Below, one piece after another: positions 56,422 to 64,000 of a stretch of 64,000 bases of DNA (position 1 is the first letter of the stretch; the number at the start of each line of letters is the position of its first letter). Below the pieces are notes generated by a model. That model made no database searches, was not told the DNA's origin, and saw nothing but the letters and a program-made list of their open reading frames with translations. The DNA comes from Gammaproteobacteria bacterium. GTDB taxonomy: Bacteria > Pseudomonadota > Gammaproteobacteria > UBA6002. Both the position numbers and the translations under genes were made by a program. The stretch spans positions 62,001-126,000 of the forward strand of contig JACCWJ010000027.1 in the NCBI GenBank assembly GCA_013697705.1. Reading direction: 5' to 3'.

Positions 56422-59400
56422 TTAGACTTTCACTCCAATCGACTGCTTTAATTCCTTTACTACTTTTGCAGTTTCCGTCTCAGATGGCTTGCTAGCGCCT
56501 GTTGTAAAGAATAAGAATTTTTTCACATTACGTGGTGTGAATAAAGGCGCCGCATCATTCAATCCACCAAGTATTCCTCGTTGCTCTAGCACATTCCCAC
56601 TAGCCAGGTCACTCAGAAGTTTATCTATGTGCCCTAGTTTCATAACGGATTCAGCGTCCTGCTTCTTAGATAAAATCTTTTTGCGGTTCACTAAAGCATA
56701 AAGAGCGCTTACATATTTTTTGAAATGCGGGCTATCTCCATTGCTGTGCTCAAGTTCCTGTAACGGTGTTCGACCCTTTGCATTCTTGATATAAAAAAGG
56801 TCATAAAAATTAGCAGTCGCCATTAATGAATTGAATGATTGGATATTGCCACTTCTACATATTATATGTAATGGCGTATCACCATTATTATCTTTTAAGT
56901 GACAATCTGCGCCCTTATCCACTAATGTTTTAATGATTTTATATCGCTTCGAAATAGCAGCACAATGAAGTGCTGTATTATTAAACTTATCAACAGCATT
57001 CATTTGATCATTTGCAGCAGGTAGATTGCTAATAAGCTTTACCAACTCCAAATTACCTGAAATACACGCATAATGTAGCGGAGTACGACGAAACACTTTA
57101 TCGGGAGATAAAACTTGGTCATCTCCGATCTTGAATTCAAAATCATAATCGCGCATACAAATATAATGCAGAGGTAAGCACCCATCATAATCTTCAATTG
57201 TCAAACATCTCTGCATTAATGGCTGATTTATTAAAGTTTCGATATCCCGGATATTTTTCATGTGCATAAAGGCGTAATGTAAGGCGGTTTTTCCATATAA
57301 TGCATCAGGCTGAGCGCCTGCTTTAAGTTCCTTCTGGTTTTCAAGAAGCGGTACGAAGTCGGTTTGCTCACTGCAGGCTTTGTGAAGTGAACTATAGCCA
57401 TGACAATGATAAGCTGGTGAATTTTGTATATTTTCTGACCGTGACCGAATGACTTTCTCCAGTTCTTTTAAATGATGCGAAACATATTCATATTGTGCAG
57501 CCCACATTCTCGCTTCGATTATCAAGCTTAGTTTGCGATTGATGTCCACCGTATGAATAATGGGATAAAGATAATTTTCTAGAAAAAATTGTTTGTCCGC
57601 AGACCCGAATGTTGCATCAGCCTCATGTATAACATTTGAATATATGGATTTAAATTTACTGCTAGCAAGCACCGCGTTCGAGGGAATTTGACCCTTCCAC
57701 AGCAAATCATCAATAATTGTTCGCTTGAAAAAAGAATCTGGTTTACGCATGATATCACTTAAAAATGTACCGCCCTCTAATTGATTACTTTGCAGGGCAA
57801 GGCCAGGAACATTTAAATTATTGAAGCGTGAGAATATCTCATTGAAAACAGCATAGTTACCGGTTTTATAAGCCAACAATAACAAATCATCGTTCTCTAC
57901 CGCGGCAAACATTTGTTGAGTAGAACGCGACGCTAATCTATCCAGTAAAATTTTAGCCTTATCCGCCTTTTTTTGAATAACCGCGATTTTTACTAAACTT
58001 CCGCCTTCAGCGTTTACAAGATTTACTTCTTTATTTTGAGCCAGTAATTCCAGTATTTTTAGACTTTGTGGAGTTTGGTCTTGGCATGCGAGCGTTATAA
58101 GAGTAGAGCCACCCTCTGGCCAAGGGAGATTCAACCCCGGAACATCAAAATTGGTAACAGCGGATAATAATAATTCAAAAGCTGCAGGGTTAGAGTTAGT
58201 TTGAGCATGTAAAAGTAAATTTGGCAATGCTTCCTTGAATTCAGCATTGCCCCGCATAGTAGAAATTAAACCTCTCACACACATCGGCTGATTATTTTTT
58301 ATGGCATACTCGAGTAATGGCTTAACTTTCGCAAAGTCAAACTTTTCATTTAGATAAGCAAATAACCCCGCTTTCTCCCACCGAGCAAAATAAAAATCAG
58401 CGAGAAAATCCTCGCTTTGCAAAATTTTTTCCAAATTGTTATCGTAAAATTGCGCTCTCTCATCAGCATCAGTAATCATTTTTTTGGCAAGCACAAAAAA
58501 TACTGATTGACTGTTATCAAAAGCTATCTGCAAGAGTAGCTGCTTCGCATTATTCGATGGAAATTCATTCTTTGTTTCATTTTGTTTAAGAAGAAATTTA
58601 ACTGCAGCTGGCTCATCAGATAAACATGCTTGAGTCAGCAATGTTTGGCCAGCGTACACTGCATCCAGAGATTTTTCTGCTTGGAGAGCATATTCAATAA
58701 ATACTTCGAATGAAGCATAATTTGCCTTAGCACTCGTAAAATAAATAAATAATTTTTCTAGAACCTCACTTCGTTTAGTCTTATCTTCAATGGCCTCAAT
58801 AAGAGCCTTAATCAATTCATCATCGCCTTTCTCAGCGGCAACTTGAATTAAGCTTTTATTTTCGGGAGGTACGCTTATATTAGCGGTGCTCATATCAAAT
58901 ATTTTTTTGTCAATCAGCACTTTTATATGATTTTTTTTCTTATTTAAGCATGCATCGACGAGGAAGCTTACATTGTCCAGGCTCTCAACCGGTTTATATA
59001 GATATTGGTTATCTGAAATATAATGCAAGATGGTGCCAAAGTCTTGGGCACTACTTGTATATGCGCGCAACAATAAATCTTTAGCTATGCGTTCTTTTTC
59101 TGCGGGGGAATTAATTGCACTAAATAAGGTTACAAAAACTCTTTGCCGACAAAGAATAGGTGCGCCATCGGGATTTAGACCTAGCTGTGTAGGGGCGTCG
59201 AATGTAACCGTCCAAACAGATTCACCTTTTGTATTAAGTGAGTTTAGATTTATGCCATGATAAATTAGTGCTTGTACATGCTCAAAGCGCCCTTTGCGAC
59301 AGGCTTCAGTTAATAGTGTTAGCCCTTGGGAGTTAGGTTTATGTAGGCCAGGTGTCTTTAAATCCGCTACAGCCAAAGCCTCTTGGAAATGCTGGAGATT

Positions 59401-62400
59401 ATAATTGTTGTAAATATCGATTAGGTCTTTTTTATGCTTGGATTTCAGCGTGGCTTTTTGCTCTACATCAGCGTAATGTTCTTCGATGAGTTTCTTAGAT
59501 ATTTTAACTATCTTTTCAATCTTTTCAATTGGTTTGAAATTTTCATCGTATTTTATACTTTTGGAGACTACTTTAACGCCTTTATAGTGTTTTAAAATAA
59601 AATGGAATTTGTTTTCATAAGAGGCAGACTTGCCTATACTCGTCAAATATTGAGTTGCAGCTATATCTGCTCGAGCCATGACGGTGTCGAGATCAGCAAA
59701 GGTTTCAAGTTTAGTTGCCCATTCTAAGGCAGGCTTTATTCTAGCCTCGACACATCCGGTATTGTAAATCTCTGACAAGAATTCTGAGACTCGATCATGT
59801 TGTTTTGCTCGACTATACGCACCGACAAAACTTTCCACCAAGTTATTCAGTTGGTGCTTAGCACCAACATTTTTCTGCTGCTCTTCGGGCTTAGGAGTAT
59901 AACCTTCATTAGATCGAATTTGCTTCCAAAGATTACCCAGCGACTCGGAAGTATGTTTTTCGCGGATCACCTTGATTTCTTTATTTTTCAGGAGGAAATC
60001 TTTAATTTGCGCTAGAGTTTCTTTATCTATGTTAAGTTTTGTTGCTTGGCCTGTTTCACTAATTTTATATAGCGTTGTGGAGTTTCTAGTTAGGAGATAA
60101 CAATTACCATAATAATTTTCTAACGTTTCTTGTGAAGGTAAATCTCGTATCAGGTGAAGATCATAACCATCCCAATTTCCATGATACCCAAGATGTATCA
60201 TGCCAATTGATTGACCCGCCCCCCCTTTGTCTCTCACGTTATAATTAGAATTTGTTAGTCTACAGGAATTCTGAAACCTATCGAATTCCAAAAACAAAGA
60301 ATTTGATTCATCGGGCTGTTCATTCTGTTGTTTAATATGCTCAAGCACACCAAGTGTATAGGAAATTAAACTTCTATTTGAAACATTTTTATTATGGCCC
60401 TTAGTAATTTCATCTTTAACTTCCTCAAAGGTCATTGCATCCCCTTGCTGACGCTGAACATTCGTATTACAAGTAGTAGTTGATCTTATAGCGTCTATCG
60501 TACGAAGGACGCCAGGGTCTTTCTTGTTTGAATCTTTATACTTCTGCATAAAAAATTTCAATGTGGCGGCTGCATTCGAATCCAACTCTGTTTCTAAAGG
60601 CAACCCAGCCTTTTTATGAGCCAAAAGTTTATTAATGATTCTAAGAAGCTCGGGTTTAAAGAAGCGATGTTTTCTTTGTAAAATATCTCTACACTGTTGT
60701 AATAATCCATAAGTGAGTGGTTGATTCTGGAATTTTTCTAAATTACTCTCAAAGCAATAGATTTTCTTGGCATGTTGAGTAATCTTGCTTTGCACATATT
60801 TGCTACATCCCATAAAGTCCGGATGAGCCGTTATTTGAGCGTATTCAGGATTACGTTTTATGAAATCTTCGTAACGATTCTGAGTTTCTTTTTCTAAATG
60901 AGCGAACCCTCTAACATCGACATAGGTATTATCAGGGAATAATTTATCCTTGTATTGACTTAAAAAGGCCTCAGCTAATCTCTCAAATATTATGGGTTTT
61001 AATTCTAGGCTTCTAATCGAGTGCTTAATATCATCATCAAATTTTTCGGAGAAATTCGGTGCTAATTTGTCTTTATGATTAGCATAGGTGGGACTAAATT
61101 TTTTGAATTGTGAAAATTTTTCTTCTAGTATGTCTTCGTAAGCTTGCAAACGTATAGTGGCAATCCTAGCGCTTGGCAACAATTCTTTAGCAAATTTAGA
61201 ACGCTGGAATTCCGCAGCGATTGACGAAAAGCTGGAATCATACTCGGCCTGATTCTTTTGTGATTCAAAATCATACTCACCACAATAAATATAGTCCTCT
61301 TCGTTCGGAAAGATTGCCAGCTCTTTTTTTTCCTCTTTTAAAGCTGATTCCCACTCGAATCGAACAAGAACGCAAGACACCACCATCTCTTGCTCTCTAT
61401 GCCTAAAATTTTCTGCATTCAATCTAAGCGCTAGAGGATCGATAAAAAGTTTCTCATCTCTAAAATCAAAGAAAGTATTTTTTTCGGGATCAATAAAACT
61501 ATTAATAATATCTTGTGCAGTTTGGAGATTGCAAATTCCGCAGTCGGAGCCATTAAATTGTTGCACAATATCTAATGCCACAACATCACATCCTGGAATG
61601 GCTTTGGCAAACGCTTGCGCCGATTCTTGAAGTGTTTGAGTCTTATATTTACTATGAGGAGCAGGGTCAACTAGAACTACTGTAGTTCGCCCAGAGGGCC
61701 ACTTATGGATAAAATTTAGAACATAATGATGTGCTTTATGATAGATACCAATATAAGATTGACAACCTCTCGCTTTTATTGAGTCGGAAATAAATTCAGA
61801 GCCAGGCTCGGACTGTATAGGTAAGAAAGTAATCGGAGGAAGGTCAGTCGCTTGAGATTTTTCTGCTTCATAAGATTCTTTGAGAATTATTAAACCAAGG
61901 TTAATATCTTTTTCCGTTAGAAGATAACCCTCAGCCTGCTTGATATTCTTGAACTGTCGCGGCTTAGGCGTTGATACTAATTCAAAGGTTTTATTTCTTT
62001 CGCGCCACGCTTTACAAAATCTAAACATATCATAATTAATTAGGGCACTAAATCGATTACCCTGGAAATTTCCTGCCTCTTGAGCGATAGCTAAATTCAC
62101 CGCATTAAGATTGCAATCTCTCAAACTTTCTGCATAGGCATTCTCGAGGGCACGGTATGCAAATTTATTGTCTTTTGATAAATAGCGGGCATATAATTTG
62201 CTGCTCCATCCCATGACTTTTGGCTTAAATCTGTCTAGATGTTTTCTTAATTCAGCCAATTGTGCAGTCAAATAGGGATAATTTTGCGACATTTTGCAAA
62301 AAGGGACAGGGTCTATCTTATCGAGTTCACGTACATCTAATAGAGCTGCTTTTGCCTTATCGATCTCTTTCTTAATCGTTTCATCTTTACCAGGATAAGC

Positions 62401-62634
62401 AACATTTTTATAACAATAATACAGGGCCGTGATCAGCCCTAATGCTTTTCGAATTCGAGTTTCTGAATCATAAGTCTTACTCCTCTCAGGTGTTATATAC
62501 TCTTCGAATATCGCTGACATCTCGTTGAGCTTTTTGATGTTATCCGCATCAGCAAAATAATCGGGGCTGATCTTTCTCCAAGGAGAACAAATTTTTTCAA
62601 GTTTTGGGTTTAATTGTTCTGACTTTAATTTCAT
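56422..62634 (-). CDS. Giant CE-clan (Ulp1/SENP-like) cysteine protease with ankyrin repeats (effector candidate)
   Basis: 2070 aa in one uninterrupted frame (about 235 kDa), with GGAAGATAA before ATG 62634 and no signal peptide. A CE-clan peptidase core is visible at about residues 295-375: H303 (AHHYVLNF), D323 (VVLVDPAP), oxyanion Q359 and nucleophile C365 in QFNGSDCG, matching the QxNxxDCG signature of Ulp1/SENP enzymes and, more loosely, YopJ-type proteins. Residues 400-1050 are mostly helical with no named domain, apart from a YYGNCYLLTR segment near 845. Ankyrin-type repeats begin near 1101 (TLLTEACRKGRFEHVQALI) and form a clear array at about 1745-2010 (e.g. TPLHYACISGNLELVKLIS). Deubiquitinase or deSUMOylase activity in a host is inference. 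Confidence 0.85.
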   Translation of the reverse strand: MKLKSEQLNPKLEKICSPWRKISPDYFADADNIKKLNEMSAIFEEYITPERSKTYDSETRIRKALGLITALYYCYKNVAYPGKDETIKKEIDKAKAALLDVRELDKIDPVPFCKMSQNYPYLTAQLAELRKHLDRFKPKVMGWSSKLYARYLSKDNKFAYRALENAYAESLRDCNLNAVNLAIAQEAGNFQGNRFSALINYDMFRFCKAWRERNKTFELVSTPKPRQFKNIKQAEGYLLTEKDINLGLIILKESYEAEKSQATDLPPITFLPIQSEPGSEFISDSIKARGCQSYIGIYHKAHHYVLNFIHKWPSGRTTVVLVDPAPHSKYKTQTLQESAQAFAKAIPGCDVVALDIVQQFNGSDCGICNLQTAQDIINSFIDPEKNTFFDFRDEKLFIDPLALRLNAENFRHREQEMVVSCVLVRFEWESALKEEKKELAIFPNEEDYIYCGEYDFESQKNQAEYDSSFSSIAAEFQRSKFAKELLPSARIATIRLQAYEDILEEKFSQFKKFSPTYANHKDKLAPNFSEKFDDDIKHSIRSLELKPIIFERLAEAFLSQYKDKLFPDNTYVDVRGFAHLEKETQNRYEDFIKRNPEYAQITAHPDFMGCSKYVQSKITQHAKKIYCFESNLEKFQNQPLTYGLLQQCRDILQRKHRFFKPELLRIINKLLAHKKAGLPLETELDSNAAATLKFFMQKYKDSNKKDPGVLRTIDAIRSTTTCNTNVQRQQGDAMTFEEVKDEITKGHNKNVSNRSLISYTLGVLEHIKQQNEQPDESNSLFLEFDRFQNSCRLTNSNYNVRDKGGAGQSIGMIHLGYHGNWDGYDLHLIRDLPSQETLENYYGNCYLLTRNSTTLYKISETGQATKLNIDKETLAQIKDFLLKNKEIKVIREKHTSESLGNLWKQIRSNEGYTPKPEEQQKNVGAKHQLNNLVESFVGAYSRAKQHDRVSEFLSEIYNTGCVEARIKPALEWATKLETFADLDTVMARADIAATQYLTSIGKSASYENKFHFILKHYKGVKVVSKSIKYDENFKPIEKIEKIVKISKKLIEEHYADVEQKATLKSKHKKDLIDIYNNYNLQHFQEALAVADLKTPGLHKPNSQGLTLLTEACRKGRFEHVQALIYHGINLNSLNTKGESVWTVTFDAPTQLGLNPDGAPILCRQRVFVTLFSAINSPAEKERIAKDLLLRAYTSSAQDFGTILHYISDNQYLYKPVESLDNVSFLVDACLNKKKNHIKVLIDKKIFDMSTANISVPPENKSLIQVAAEKGDDELIKALIEAIEDKTKRSEVLEKLFIYFTSAKANYASFEVFIEYALQAEKSLDAVYAGQTLLTQACLSDEPAAVKFLLKQNETKNEFPSNNAKQLLLQIAFDNSQSVFFVLAKKMITDADERAQFYDNNLEKILQSEDFLADFYFARWEKAGLFAYLNEKFDFAKVKPLLEYAIKNNQPMCVRGLISTMRGNAEFKEALPNLLLHAQTNSNPAAFELLLSAVTNFDVPGLNLPWPEGGSTLITLACQDQTPQSLKILELLAQNKEVNLVNAEGGSLVKIAVIQKKADKAKILLDRLASRSTQQMFAAVENDDLLLLAYKTGNYAVFNEIFSRFNNLNVPGLALQSNQLEGGTFLSDIMRKPDSFFKRTIIDDLLWKGQIPSNAVLASSKFKSIYSNVIHEADATFGSADKQFFLENYLYPIIHTVDINRKLSLIIEARMWAAQYEYVSHHLKELEKVIRSRSENIQNSPAYHCHGYSSLHKACSEQTDFVPLLENQKELKAGAQPDALYGKTALHYAFMHMKNIRDIETLINQPLMQRCLTIEDYDGCLPLHYICMRDYDFEFKIGDDQVLSPDKVFRRTPLHYACISGNLELVKLISNLPAANDQMNAVDKFNNTALHCAAISKRYKIIKTLVDKGADCHLKDNNGDTPLHIICRSGNIQSFNSLMATANFYDLFYIKNAKGRTPLQELEHSNGDSPHFKKYVSALYALVNRKKILSKKQDAESVMKLGHIDKLLSDLASGNVLEQRGILGGLNDAAPLFTPRNVKKFLFFTTGASKPSETETAKVVKELKQSIGVKV

Positions 62635-62680
62635 TTATCTTCCACGCGTTAGGCGATCTCATTACGACACTGGGCGAAGC

Positions 62681-62695
62681 TTTGTTCTGAACAAA
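62681..62695. promoter_or_regulatory. 15-bp palindrome upstream of the giant gene
   Basis: TTTGTTC-T-GAACAAA, a perfect dyad of 7-bp arms centred about 54 bp upstream of ATG 62634. It could be an operator for an unidentified regulator. Beyond it a TCGTCAGA/TCTGACGA inverted repeat (62728-62760 region) is also present. Confidence 0.3.
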
Positions 62696-62898
62696 AAATC
62701 TCGCGACTTACTTCATTTGTGAGCCTCGTCAGAGGTTTTGCTCTTACTTGTCTGACGAAGACGCTACAGCCAAGAGTTAAGAAAGCACATATACCCGCAT
62801 TTTACTCTCTTGGAGGTAAATTTGTATATTTTCTTTTCCCCGCACATATCCCATCATAATCTTCTATTATTAAAATAGAATTAAAGAGGAGAATAAAC

Positions 62899-62985
62899 AT
62901 GCGCACAAATACCCACGATAAAGGCAGTCAAGATGAGCGTCGTCACGAGGGGGATAAAAAACATAATAAGCGAATTCAGCCTTAG
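62899..62985 (+). CDS. Tiny charged hydrophilic peptide (28 aa), DKGxQD type
   Basis: ATG 62899 follows AGAGGAGAA, an excellent ribosome-binding site, and TAG closes the frame at 62983-62985. The peptide begins MRTNTHDKGSQDERRHE and is almost entirely charged or polar. It shares the DKGxQD(E/K) core and general composition with the 34-aa peptide at 1223-1327. It faces glmS across a 23-bp gap. Function unknown. Confidence 0.5.
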   Translation: MRTNTHDKGSQDERRHEGDKKHNKRIQP

Positions 62986-63008
62986 GCTTGGTGCTTTTGT
63001 CTTTATAT

Positions 63009-64000
63009 TTATTCGACTGTAACTGATTTCGCTAGATTACGGGGTTGGTCAACATTCGCTCCCTTAACCAGCCCTACATAATAAGCCAATAGCTGTAATG
63101 GCAACACGTAGAGAATAGGTGCCAAAATCCAATTGACACTGGGCATTTTTATAATTTGAATAGCGGAGTCATCTAAATCTGTCTTATGGTCGGCAAAAAC
63201 AATGAGCTTGCCTCCTCGCGCCTTTACCTCTTGTACATTAGATTTTAATTTGTTGAATAAATCGTTGTCAGGGGCAACTACTACGACAGGTAATTTTTTA
63301 TCCACAATGGCGATTGGCCCATGTTTTAGTTCACCCGCCGGGTAGGCTTCAGCATGAATATAGCTTATCTCTTTAAGTTTAAGTGCTCCTTCCATGGCGA
63401 CAGGGTAGAGACTGCCACGCCCTAAAAACAGCGCATGGTGTTCATTTACGAATTCCTTAGCAAGCTGCCGTATGGTATCCCTTAATCGTAACCCCGCTGC
63501 TAGTTTTGCAGGGAGCCCCCAAAGCAGCTTTACGATTTTCTCTTCGTCGGCTGAGGTCAATTTATGATGCCGCCCCAGCGCCACGGTCAACATCAACATG
63601 GTAACAAGTTGCGTCACAAATGCTTTAGTAGAAGCAACGCAAATTTCCGGACCTGCATGTGTTAAGCAGGCGAGGTCAGCTTCGCGTACGAGGGAACTTT
63701 CCGCCACATTACAAATGGCTAAATTACCTATATATTTTTGTTTTTTAGCTAGATGAAAAGCAGCCAATGTATCGGCGGTTTCCCCTGATTGCGATAACGC
63801 AATAAAAAGCGTATTTGGCTTGATCACGGGATGACGATAGCGGTATTCACTTGCAATCTCCACCTGAGCAGATATACCCGCTATTTCTTCGAGCCAATAG
63901 CGCGCAATCATCGCCGCGTGATAACTCGTCCCACAAGCCACGAGCATGACGTTCTCCACCTTATGAAAAAGTTTTGATGCTTGAGCGCCAAATGTAACCT
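63009..64000 (-). CDS. glmS: Glucosamine-6-phosphate synthase (5'-truncated by window)
   Basis: The stop is at 63009 and the frame is open to the window edge, so only about 330 C-terminal codons are seen: the isomerase part with two SIS domains. [19 protein letters not shown] opens the first, [12 protein letters not shown] is the phosphate loop, [20 protein letters not shown] lies in the second, and [13 protein letters not shown] is the diagnostic GlmS C terminus. The glutaminase domain is off the window. It makes glucosamine-6-P for peptidoglycan and LPS. Confidence 0.96.
   Translation of the reverse strand, partial: VTFGAQASKLFHKVENVMLVACGTSYHAAMIARYWLEEIAGISAQVEIASEYRYRHPVIKPNTLFIALSQSGETADTLAAFHLAKKQKYIGNLAICNVAESSLVREADLACLTHAGPEICVASTKAFVTQLVTMLMLTVALGRHHKLTSADEEKIVKLLWGLPAKLAAGLRLRDTIRQLAKEFVNEHHALFLGRGSLYPVAMEGALKLKEISYIHAEAYPAGELKHGPIAIVDKKLPVVVVAPDNDLFNKLKSNVQEVKARGGKLIVFADHKTDLDDSAIQIIKMPSVNWILAPILYVLPLQLLAYYVGLVKGANVDQPRNLAKSVTVE

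Overview
The window is about 64 kb of chromosomal DNA from an AT-rich Gammaproteobacterium, most probably a member of the Legionellales (Legionella/Coxiella/Aquicella/Berkiella-type host-associated bacteria). Four observations point that way: an Lpg1974-type outer-membrane protein, the RpfE-like gene lying beside recJ, a compact hprK-EIIA-HPr module directly after the lpt genes, and several large effector-like proteins scattered singly between conserved housekeeping genes. No dot/icm gene is present here, so a type IV secretion system and the exact taxon are inferred. No insertion sequence, prophage, integrase or CRISPR array was seen.

Layout. 0-10 kb is a variable stress, envelope and signalling region: a truncated amino-acid-binding protein, HdeD, a 34-aa charged peptide, a DUF3298 exported protein, an elaB/yqjE/yqjK-like trio, and a hybrid histidine kinase coupled to a short-chain dehydrogenase. 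An MFS transporter and a small unknown gene follow. 10-21.7 kb is housekeeping: rpmE, dusA, recJ, an rpfE-like gene, alaC, a DUF498 gene, nadE, bamD, rluD, pgeF and a Deg-type protease. 21.8-32.5 kb holds a membrane protein behind a probable Fur box, nif3, then murA-mlaBCDEF on the minus strand. Divergent from these is the tightly overlapping operon kdsD-kdsC-lptC-lptA-lptB-hprK-EIIA-HPr. 32.6-41.2 kb has another effector-like membrane protein, pmbA, and the protein quality-control cluster tRNA-Leu(UAG)-tig-clpP-clpX-lon. 41.4-54.9 kb is accessory: a eukaryotic-type kinase protein, a run of exported small proteins, a four-plus-TM protein with a duplicated N terminus, a secreted metallopeptidase, murJ, further unknowns, a dicarboxylate symporter and the outer-membrane porin. 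54.9-64 kb holds a second dihydrouridine synthase, a YaiI protein, a 2070-codon giant gene and the 3' part of glmS.

The most interesting gene is the giant one (56422-62634, minus). It carries a complete Ulp1/SENP-type CE-clan cysteine-protease signature (H303, D323, Q359, C365) in its N-terminal part and ankyrin repeats further on. This is the architecture expected of a secreted host-directed deubiquitinase or deSUMOylase. With the kinase-like protein (41402-43813) and four membrane proteins of unknown function it forms a set of candidate effectors embedded one at a time in core synteny.

Smaller points of interest are twin tiny hydrophilic peptides sharing a DKGxQD motif (1223 and 62899), a 30-bp perfect inverted repeat at 17.5 kb, a REP-like family with several copies, and a 19-bp Fur-box-like dyad overlapping a TATAAT box at 22.7 kb.
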